Position numbers and translations under genes: made by a program. A stretch of 64,000 bases of DNA from RHKX01 sp046330415 (GTDB lineage: Bacteria; Actinomycetota; Thermoleophilia; Solirubrobacterales; 70-9): NCBI GenBank assembly GCA_046330415.1, contig JAXLSW010000011.1:133581-197580 (forward strand), written 5' to 3'. Below are positions 17,599-24,814 of this stretch, one piece after another; the first letter of the stretch is position 1, and the number at the start of each line of letters is the position of its first letter. A model generated the notes under the pieces. The model was not told the origin of the DNA and did no database searches. It was given only the letters and a program-made list of their open reading frames with translations.

Positions 17599-18716
17599 GC
17601 AAGCTCATCGCGGCAATCGGCGCACTGCTGCTGCTCGCGGGCACGTTCATCGTCTACCTGAACACCGAGGTCCTCGATCCGCAGACCGCCGGGGAGCGTG
17701 CGTCGGCGGAGCTCACCGACAGCGCCGAGCTTCGCGCGGCGATCGCGCCGAAGGTCGAGGACGTCGTGCCGGATCCGATCCAGGACCTGCCCCTCGTCGG
17801 CGGCGCAGGCTCCACCGCGATCGAGGTCGCGCTCGCCCAACCCGTCGCGGCGGATGCCTTCGGCAACGCGGTCTCGGCGGCGGTCGAGGATCTGACCCAG
17901 GACGATCGCCCGCACCCCCTCGTGCTCAACCTCACCGACGTCGCGAGCGGGGTCTCGAGCGGGCCGCTCGACGTCGTCACGGGCCAGGTCGACACCCTCC
18001 AGGTCGACCTGAGCGGCGCCGACGGATTGCTCGACGCGCTGGCCTTCGCCGACGAGCTCGAGCCGCTGGGAATCCCGCTCGTGGTCGCCGGTGTACTTCT
18101 CCTGCTGTCGTCGATCGTCCTGGCGAGCAGCTTCGGCGGCGGCATCCTCGCCGCCGGGATCTCGGTCGGGTGCGCGGCTGCACTCGGGATCGTCACGCTC
18201 GTCGTCTCTCGTGGGCTCCTGAGCAGCTCCTTCGACCAGCAGGAGACCCGAGACGCCGTGGTCGCAACCTGGGATGCGCTCGGTGGAGACCTGATGCGGA
18301 CCTGCGTCATCGCTGCGGTCGCAGGGTTCGCGGTCGCGATCGCCGCCTGGCTGATCATGCGGGCTCGGCGGCGCCCCACCGCCGCACGCCGGGAGCGCGC
18401 CGGGGACCCAGGGGAAACGCTGCGCCCGCGCCGGCGGCCCCAGCGAGCGGATCAGCCGCCGCGACCTCCCGTCCACGAGCGTTCCCAGCGGCCGGAGCGC
18501 GACGAGCCCGACGAGCGCTTCCAGCCGACCGAGCTGCACGAGCGCCCGGACGAGCGCTTCCAGCCGACCGAGCCTCACGAGCAGCCGACCGAGCGAATCG
18601 ACCGCCCCGACCGCCCGCCGCCGCCGGAGGAACTCCCGCCGGATCCCCGGACCGCACCCGATCGCACCGAGCCGACCGTGCGCTCCGACCGGCCACCACC
18701 ACCGCCGGACGGCTGA
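17595..18716 (+). CDS. Membrane protein paralogous to the N-half of the preceding gene
   Basis: 373 residues; ATGA overlap with the upstream stop. It has the same plan as residues 1-270 of its neighbour: N-terminal helix, then Y-L-N/R-E followed by L-D and an extracytoplasmic Ala/Val/Asp-rich region (SAELRAAIAPKVEDVV compared with DQRVRLAVAQPVTDAI), then membrane helices. It lacks the PI-PLC domain. The C-terminal 110 residues are Arg/Pro/Glu-rich and disordered, with a duplicated DERFQPTE motif spaced by about 14 residues. Probably arose by tandem duplication and may form a complex with its neighbour (inference). Confidence 0.7.
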   Translation: MSKLIAAIGALLLLAGTFIVYLNTEVLDPQTAGERASAELTDSAELRAAIAPKVEDVVPDPIQDLPLVGGAGSTAIEVALAQPVAADAFGNAVSAAVEDLTQDDRPHPLVLNLTDVASGVSSGPLDVVTGQVDTLQVDLSGADGLLDALAFADELEPLGIPLVVAGVLLLLSSIVLASSFGGGILAAGISVGCAAALGIVTLVVSRGLLSSSFDQQETRDAVVATWDALGGDLMRTCVIAAVAGFAVAIAAWLIMRARRRPTAARRERAGDPGETLRPRRRPQRADQPPRPPVHERSQRPERDEPDERFQPTELHERPDERFQPTEPHEQPTERIDRPDRPPPPEELPPDPRTAPDRTEPTVRSDRPPPPPDG

Positions 18717-18739
18717 GCGCAAGCCATAGCATCGCCCCC

Positions 18740-19741
18740 ATGGCTCCACCACTGAAGCCGCCGATCAAGCCGCAGCTCGCGCGCTCTCGCAAGACGCTGC
18801 CGGAGGGTGAGGGGATCGCCTACGAGCCGAAGTACGACGGCTTTCGCGCGCTCGCGTTCGTCACCGGCGACGACGTCTACGTGCAATCGCGGGGTGGCAA
18901 GCCGCTGGCGCGCTACTTCCCGGAGCTGCGCTTCCCTCCGAGCGGTGGGGCCCCCGCCGGCTACGTGATCGACGGCGAGCTGGTGATCCTCGACGAGGAC
19001 GGCGGCGAGGTCTTCGACGCGCTGCAGAACCGCATCCATCCAGCCGAGTCCCGGATCAAGATGCTGGCCGAGGAGACGCCGGCGATCTACCGCGCCTTCG
19101 ACGTGCTCGCGCGCGGCGGCGAGGACCTCATGCAGCGCCCCTTCTCCGAGCGGCGGGCCGCGTTGGTCGAGCTCATCGCCGAGATGGAGGGAGCGACGAA
19201 GTCGGGACCGGGCGGCTGGAGCGCGGGGACGGTCGAGCTGACGCCGCTGACGCTCGAGGCCGCCGCCGCCGAGCCGTGGCTCGAGGGCGGGGAGGGGGTC
19301 ATCGCCAAGGAACTCGACGCCCCCTATCTGCCCGGCGAGCGCAAGGGGATGTCGAAGATCAAGCGTGTCCGGACCATCGACGCGGTGATCGTCGGCTGGC
19401 GTCCCGGCAAGGAGGAGCGCACGGTCGGCTCCCTGATCCTCGGCCTCTACGACGGGGACGAGCTTCGCGTCGTCGGCCACACGTCCGGCCTGAAGGCGCA
19501 GGAGAAGCGCGATCTCGTCGACACGCTCGCCCCCTACGAATCGGGCGAGCGCGGCTCCGCGGATCCGAGCCGCTGGGCGGCCGACCGCGACCTCGAATGG
19601 GTCGCATTGCGTCCCGAGCTCGTCGTCGAGATCACCTTTGACCACGTCAGCGCCGGCCGTATCCGCCACGGCTCGAAGATCGTCCGCTGGCGCGAGGACA
19701 AGGCCGCGAAAGCCTGCACGTTCGACCAGCTCGATCAGTAG
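18740..19741 (+). CDS. ligC: ATP-dependent DNA ligase, LigC type
   Basis: 333 residues, the length of actinobacterial LigC. The adenylated Lys is Lys31 in EPKYDGFRA; motif III-like VIDGELVI, motif IV-like EGVIAKELDAPY and motif V-like KIKRVRTIDAVIVGW follow. The OB domain spans about 215-333. LigC enzymes seal nicks as backup repair ligases, sometimes with LigD/Ku; none of those are nearby. Leaderless-type start: TAGCAT at 18727-18732, 7 nt before the ATG. Confidence 0.9.
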   Translation: MAPPLKPPIKPQLARSRKTLPEGEGIAYEPKYDGFRALAFVTGDDVYVQSRGGKPLARYFPELRFPPSGGAPAGYVIDGELVILDEDGGEVFDALQNRIHPAESRIKMLAEETPAIYRAFDVLARGGEDLMQRPFSERRAALVELIAEMEGATKSGPGGWSAGTVELTPLTLEAAAAEPWLEGGEGVIAKELDAPYLPGERKGMSKIKRVRTIDAVIVGWRPGKEERTVGSLILGLYDGDELRVVGHTSGLKAQEKRDLVDTLAPYESGERGSADPSRWAADRDLEWVALRPELVVEITFDHVSAGRIRHGSKIVRWREDKAAKACTFDQLDQ

Positions 19742-21070
19742 GTGGGGCCGGTGCTTCTGCGTTCACCCAGGCCACCGCTGCCGCCGGGCCCGCGGAGCCC
19801 TGCGTCGCTGACCACACTGCGGCTCATCGAGCGCCCTTACGAGACGCTGCTCGGCTGGCGCGCCCGTTATGGCGACGTGTTCACCGTCCGCACCCTCGTC
19901 TTCGGCACCGGCGTCTACGTGTCCGATCTCGACGAGATCAAGTCGATGTTCACCGGCGATCAGTCGACCCTGCGCGCGGGCGAGGCCAACGCGCCGTTGG
20001 GACCGATCCTCGGCGACCGCTCGGTCCTTCTCCTCGACGGTCCCGAGCACCTGCGCCAGCGGCGCCTTCTCCTGCCTCCGTTCGGCGGTTCGGCGGTTCA
20101 CAGCTTCCGCGAGGTGATCCGCGAGGTCACCGCCGCCGAGATCGACCGCTGGCGCGTCGGTGAGACCTTCCGGATGCGGGAGCGGATGCGGGCGCTGACG
20201 TTCGAGGTCATCGTCCGCGCAGTATTCGGCGTCACCGAGCAGTTCCGGGTCGAGCAGCTACGGGCGGCGCTCATCAACGTCATCGACTCCCAGTTCGTGT
20301 TGCTCGTCCCCGGCGCGCTGCGTCGCGAGCTCGGCGGCCACGGCCCTTGGGGGACGTTCCAGCGCCGCAAGCGCGCCGCCGACGAGCTGCTCTATGCGGA
20401 GATCCGTCGTCGCCGCGAGGCCGCCGACCTCGAGGAGCGCACCGACGTCCTCTCCCTGCTGATGCGAGCGCGGGACGAGGACGGCGAGCCGATGGGCGAC
20501 GTCGAGCTCCGCGACGAGCTGATGACGATGCTCCTCGCGGGTCACGAGACGACCGCGACGTCGCTCGCCTTCGCCTTCGATCACCTGACTCGCGAACCGG
20601 GGATCGTTGCGCGGCTTCGCGACGAGGCCGCGGGCGAGGACCACTCCTACCTCGACGCAGTCGTGACCGAGACACTGCGGATGCGTCCGGTGATCGACGC
20701 GCCGGAACGAACACTGGCCGAGCCGCGCGAGGTGGCCGGATGGACTTTGCCCGCAGGGATCCGCGTATACCCCTCGATCGTCCTCGTCCATCAGCGTGAG
20801 GATCTCTACCCCGAGCCGCGACGGTTCCGCCCTGAGCGTTTTCTCGACGGCCAGGCCGAGTCCTACTCGTGGCTCCCGTTCGGGGGCGGCATCCGGCGTT
20901 GCGTCGGCGCGGCGCTGGCGCAGGCAGAGATGGCCGAGGTGATTCGCGCCGTCGTCTCTCGTGCTGAGCTGGAACCCGTACGCTCCGAGCCCGACCCGGT
21001 TGTCGTTCGCGGCATCACGCTGGTGCCTCGTCATGGGGCGGAGGTCAGGGTGACCCGGCTGCTCGCCTAG
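19742..21070 (+). CDS. Cytochrome P450
   Basis: 442 residues from a GTG immediately after the ligase stop; a GTG at 19751 is also possible. P450 signatures: I-helix AGHETT, K-helix ETLR, PERF meander, haem loop FGGGIRRCVGA with the axial ligand at about Cys387. Hydrophilic N-terminus, so soluble. Resembles the CYP110/CYP135-like group of actinobacteria and cyanobacteria; substrate unknown. No ferredoxin gene is adjacent. Probably co-transcribed with the ligase and the crotonase 17 nt downstream. Confidence 0.93.
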   Translation: MGPVLLRSPRPPLPPGPRSPASLTTLRLIERPYETLLGWRARYGDVFTVRTLVFGTGVYVSDLDEIKSMFTGDQSTLRAGEANAPLGPILGDRSVLLLDGPEHLRQRRLLLPPFGGSAVHSFREVIREVTAAEIDRWRVGETFRMRERMRALTFEVIVRAVFGVTEQFRVEQLRAALINVIDSQFVLLVPGALRRELGGHGPWGTFQRRKRAADELLYAEIRRRREAADLEERTDVLSLLMRARDEDGEPMGDVELRDELMTMLLAGHETTATSLAFAFDHLTREPGIVARLRDEAAGEDHSYLDAVVTETLRMRPVIDAPERTLAEPREVAGWTLPAGIRVYPSIVLVHQREDLYPEPRRFRPERFLDGQAESYSWLPFGGGIRRCVGAALAQAEMAEVIRAVVSRAELEPVRSEPDPVVVRGITLVPRHGAEVRVTRLLA

Positions 21071-21087
21071 CCATACGCTGCGGGCGC

Positions 21088-21984
21088 ATGGCTGACCGCG
21101 AGACGCTCACCTACGCACGGGACGGCCGCATCGGGAGGATCACGCTCGACCGTCCCGAGCGCGGAAACGGGATCACGCTGCGGATGCCCGTCGAGCTGGC
21201 GGCCGCCGTCGAGGAAGCCAACCTCGACCCTGACGTGCACGTGATCGCGCTCGCCGGCAACGGCAGCGGCTTCTGCGGCGGATACGACCTCGCGGCGGCG
21301 GAGGAGATGGGTGCCGCTGAAGGCACATCCGCCCCCGACGGAGCGCCGACCGCCCCCGGCGTCGTGGCGGCCAACCACGATCCCGGCGCCACCTGGGACC
21401 CGGTCGTCGACTTCCAGATGATGTCGCGCAACCTGCGCGGCTTCATGTCGCTCTTCCACTCCGACAAGCCCGTCGTCGTCAGGATCCACGGCTTCTGCGT
21501 CGCCGGCGGCACCGACATGGCGCTCTGCTCGGACCTCATCGTCACCGAGGACCGGGCCAAGATCGGCTACCCGCCGGCGCGCGTATGGGGCGTGCCCACC
21601 TCGATGCTCTGGGCGCACCGGGTCGGGCTCGAGCGGGCCAAACGGTTGCTCCTGACCGGCGATTCGATCGATGGGACGACCGCGGTCGAGTGGGGGCTGG
21701 CGAGTGAGGCGGCACCGCTCGCCGAGCTCGACGGCCGCTTCGAGGCGCTGCTCGAGCGGATCGCACGGGTGCCGATCAACCAGCTCGTCATGCACAAGCT
21801 CGCGCTGAACCAGGCTCTCTACGCGCAGGGCCTGCAGGCGACCCAGACGATGAGCGTCTTCTTCGACGGCATCGCCCGCCACACGCCCGAGGGGTACGCC
21901 TTCCAGCGCCGCGCCGCCGAGGCGGGCTTTCGCGAGGCGGTTCGCGAGCGCGACGAGCCATTCGGGGACCTCGGCCTACGCTGA
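21088..21984 (+). CDS. Crotonase (enoyl-CoA hydratase/isomerase) family protein
   Basis: 298 residues. Crotonase fold: ITLDRPERGNGIT at the start, oxyanion-hole motif GFCGGYDL and second Gly-rich motif HGFCVAGGTDMALCSD. The two catalytic Glu of true hydratases are not conserved: the first aligns with Asp in GGTDM, the second with PPAR in GYPPARVWG. A roughly 35-residue insertion (AAEGTSAPDGAPTAPG...) follows the first Gly motif. A different reaction than hydration is likely. Leaderless-type start: TACGCT at 21074-21079, 8 nt before the ATG. Overlaps no neighbour; a GST gene follows after 2 nt. Confidence 0.85.
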   Translation: MADRETLTYARDGRIGRITLDRPERGNGITLRMPVELAAAVEEANLDPDVHVIALAGNGSGFCGGYDLAAAEEMGAAEGTSAPDGAPTAPGVVAANHDPGATWDPVVDFQMMSRNLRGFMSLFHSDKPVVVRIHGFCVAGGTDMALCSDLIVTEDRAKIGYPPARVWGVPTSMLWAHRVGLERAKRLLLTGDSIDGTTAVEWGLASEAAPLAELDGRFEALLERIARVPINQLVMHKLALNQALYAQGLQATQTMSVFFDGIARHTPEGYAFQRRAAEAGFREAVRERDEPFGDLGLR

Positions 21985-21986
21985 CG

Positions 21987-22598
21987 ATGGCCGCGATCCG
22001 CGTCCATCGGGTGCCCTTCTCGACCAACGTCGAGCGCGTCGCTCTGGCGGCCGGCCACAAGGGCATCGAGATCGAGTGGGTCGACCACCCCAGCGCCGAC
22101 CGCAGCGCCGTCGAGGCCCTCAGCGGCCAGCCGCTCGTCCCGGTCGCCGAGCTCGACGGCGCCGTGATCCGCGGCTCGATGCGGATCGTCGACCGGCTCG
22201 ATGAGATGCGCCCGGAGCCGGCGCTGTACCCGTCCGGTACCTCAGCCGCGGCCCGGGCCCGGATGTTCGTCTCCTGGTTCGACCGCGTCTGGAAGGGGCC
22301 GCCGAACGCGCTCGACACGGGCGCCGAGCCGCCTCCCGACGCCGACCTCCTGCGTCGTCGCGCCCGCGAGTGGACCGGGTGGATCGCCGAGCAGCTCAAT
22401 GGCCGCCCCTACCTCGGCGGGGAGGCGCTCGGCGTCGCGGACGTCTGCGCGTTCCCCTTCCTCAAGTACGCGGTCGTCGATCCCCTCCCCGGCGACGGAG
22501 ATGCCTTCCACCGCATCCTCGTCGAGCTGCTGCGCGCCGACGCTCACGAGGCGCTCGACGACTGGGTCCGGAGGGTCGACGGCCTAACCCGCGCCTGA
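21987..22598 (+). CDS. Glutathione S-transferase family protein
   Basis: 203 residues. Thioredoxin-like N-domain (IRVHRVPFSTNVERVALAAGHKGIE; LVPVAELDGAVIRGSMRIVDRL with the conserved GS substitute for ES) and an all-helical C-domain containing the GVADVCAFPFLKY N-capping motif. The N-terminal catalytic position is SerThr (PFSTNVERV), the Ser-type used in many plant and bacterial GSTs. Thiol co-substrate in an actinobacterium is uncertain. Starts 2 nt after the crotonase stop. Confidence 0.82.
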   Translation: MAAIRVHRVPFSTNVERVALAAGHKGIEIEWVDHPSADRSAVEALSGQPLVPVAELDGAVIRGSMRIVDRLDEMRPEPALYPSGTSAAARARMFVSWFDRVWKGPPNALDTGAEPPPDADLLRRRAREWTGWIAEQLNGRPYLGGEALGVADVCAFPFLKYAVVDPLPGDGDAFHRILVELLRADAHEALDDWVRRVDGLTRA

Positions 22599-22626
22599 TG
22601 CCGCCGGCGGTGCCATGATGCCGCCC

Positions 22627-23271
22627 ATGCGCTTCCTTCCCCGGATCCCGTTCGTCGTCCTCATCGCCGCCGTCGCCCTGCTCGCCGGTGCCTCCACCGC
22701 CTCGGCCAAGCCGCAGATCTTCAAGCCGGATCAGCCGCCGCTCAGCACGACCGGGGCCGTGCGCGAGACCCGCCTGCAGATCATCCGCCTCGATCACAAG
22801 AAGCACCCCGGCAAGCCCTACATCAAGAAGGCGAGCCGGCGCAACGCGCAGCTCGTCCGCCAGCTCAACACGCGCCGCTCCAAGCGCAACAAGCAGCGCG
22901 CCCGCTACCTGCAGGAGAAGCTGTCGAGCTTCTCCAACGGGCTGATCGACGGGATCAACAACGAGTACGACCGCGACGTCAACCGGATCAAGGAGGAGTA
23001 CGACCGTGACGTCGCTCGCGTCAAGCGCAACTACAAGGGCAAGCGCAAGCAGGCCGCGCTACGGCGCCTGAAGCGAGATCTGAAGGACGATCTCGATCGG
23101 CTCGCCTCGGTCCGTCAGCGCGACCTCGATCGCGCCAATGACCGCATCGCCGACACCAAGGCGGCGAACAACGACTACTACAAGAACATCTCCGAGCGCG
23201 AGGCGTCGCAGATCAAGACGCTGAAGCAGCGGCTGCGCAAGGCGCTGGCCGAGCTCCGCAAGCGCGGCTGA
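22627..23271 (+). CDS. Secreted basic coiled-coil protein
   Basis: 214 residues from the ATG at 22627; ATGs at 22615 and 22618 in frame are alternatives. Clean signal peptide ending STASA at about residue 26. The mature protein is very rich in Lys, Arg and Asp with long heptad-like helices (EYDRDVNRIKEEYDRDVARVK, with a repeated EYDRDV unit). No family recognised. Likely a cell-surface structural protein; function unknown. Confidence 0.65.
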   Translation: MRFLPRIPFVVLIAAVALLAGASTASAKPQIFKPDQPPLSTTGAVRETRLQIIRLDHKKHPGKPYIKKASRRNAQLVRQLNTRRSKRNKQRARYLQEKLSSFSNGLIDGINNEYDRDVNRIKEEYDRDVARVKRNYKGKRKQAALRRLKRDLKDDLDRLASVRQRDLDRANDRIADTKAANNDYYKNISEREASQIKTLKQRLRKALAELRKRG

Positions 23272-23292
23272 GCCCGCGCGGCCGCACCCGGC

Positions 23293-24804
23293 TCAGCCGG
23301 GGACGCGGTGGATCTCGAAGAGGTTGGTGCCGAGCTCCTGCTCGGGCAGTCCCGCCGTGACCGCGATCAGCTGCCCGGGTTTGGCGATGCCCTCGGTGCG
23401 GGCGATCGAGGCGCAGTCGTCGAGGAGGTCGCGGAGCTCTCCCCAGCGCTCGGTGTAGGCGCAGCGGACTCCGAACAGGAGGTTGAGCCGGCGCACAGTC
23501 TCGCGGCGCTGTGAGATCGCCAGGATCGGGACCTCGGGGCGCAGCGCGGAGACGAGCCGCGCGGTGCGGCCGCTCATCGTCGGCACGACGATGGCCGCGA
23601 GCCCGAGCCGGTAGGTGGAGGCGACGGCGCCCTGCGCGACGGACGCGGAGACCTCACCGGCGATGTCGACGCGGTGGATCAGCCAATCGGCGTACGGGAG
23701 GTCGCGCTCGGTCCAGCGGGCGATCCGGTCCATGGTCGCCACCGCCTCGACCGGGTTGTCGCCGATCGCCGTCTCCTCAGAGAGCATCACCGCGTCGGTG
23801 CCGTCGTAGATCGCGTTGGCGACGTCTGTCACCTCTGCCCGCGTCGGGCGATCGCTGGAGACCATCGAGGCGAGCATCTGCGTCGCGGTGATGACGGGCT
23901 TGGAGCGCTCGCCGGCGAGGCTGATCAGCCGCTTCTGGGTGGCCGGGACCGACTCGATCGGCAGCTCGATACCGAGGTCCCCGCGCGCGACCATGATCCC
24001 GCTCGTCGCCGCCTCGATGATCTCGGCGGCGTTCTCGGCCGCCTGCGGCTTCTCGATCTTGGCGATCAGAGGGATGCTCGAATGCCGCTCGGCGAGTCGC
24101 TCGTGCACGGGATCGAGGTCGGCGGCGGTGCGCACGAACGACATCGCGAGCAGGTCGACGTCGTGGTCGACGGCGAAGTCGACCCAACGCAGGTCGTTGG
24201 CGCCGACGACGGGCATCCCCGATGTCGTGCCGGGCAGGTTCACTCCCTGGTGAGAGGCGACCCGGCCGCCGACCTCGACGCGGCAGTGCACCTCCTCGTC
24301 CTCGATCGCAACCGCCCGCAGGCGCACGCGCCCGTCAGCGAGGTAGATCGGATCGCCCTCGGCGACGGCGGAGGGGAGGCCCTCCCAGCCGACGGGGAGG
24401 ACGCCGTCGGCTCCGGAGGTGGCGTCGGCGCCATTGGTGGTCAGGGTGAGCGAGGACTCGGAGCGGATCGTCGTGAACCCGCCGGAGATCTCGCCGAGGC
24501 GCAGCTTCGGCCCCGGCAGGTCCCCGAGGATCCCGACCCACTTGCCCATCAGCTCACCCGCAGCCCGGATCCGCTCGATGTTCTCGGCGTGGCTCGCCTC
24601 GTCGCCGTGGGAGAAGTTGAGGCGGAAGACGTCGGCGCCGGCCGAGATCAGTCGCTCCAACATCTTCGGCGAGCGGGAGGAGGGCCCGACCGTCGCGACG
24701 ATCTTCGTGCGTCTGTGGGTGTGCTCGGCCACGGGACCGCCGATTCTGAACACCTGCGTGTCCGGTCCGCTGTCGGGTTCGGGATGCGGTTGGGAATCGT
24801 TCAT
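23293..24804 (-). CDS. pyk: Pyruvate kinase
   Basis: 503 residues. Converts phosphoenolpyruvate and ADP to pyruvate and ATP. Motifs: TKIVATVGPSS, LNFSHG, LGDLPGPKLRLG, MVARGDLGIELP (Mg/PEP site), ITATQML and SEETAIGDNP. The N-terminal 30 residues are a Pro/Asp-rich extension that most pyruvate kinases lack. It follows the P-type ATPase stop by 10 nt on the minus strand, so the two may be co-transcribed. Confidence 0.95.
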   Translation of the reverse strand: MNDSQPHPEPDSGPDTQVFRIGGPVAEHTHRRTKIVATVGPSSRSPKMLERLISAGADVFRLNFSHGDEASHAENIERIRAAGELMGKWVGILGDLPGPKLRLGEISGGFTTIRSESSLTLTTNGADATSGADGVLPVGWEGLPSAVAEGDPIYLADGRVRLRAVAIEDEEVHCRVEVGGRVASHQGVNLPGTTSGMPVVGANDLRWVDFAVDHDVDLLAMSFVRTAADLDPVHERLAERHSSIPLIAKIEKPQAAENAAEIIEAATSGIMVARGDLGIELPIESVPATQKRLISLAGERSKPVITATQMLASMVSSDRPTRAEVTDVANAIYDGTDAVMLSEETAIGDNPVEAVATMDRIARWTERDLPYADWLIHRVDIAGEVSASVAQGAVASTYRLGLAAIVVPTMSGRTARLVSALRPEVPILAISQRRETVRRLNLLFGVRCAYTERWGELRDLLDDCASIARTEGIAKPGQLIAVTAGLPEQELGTNLFEIHRVPG

Positions 24805-24814
24805 GGATCTCGCC

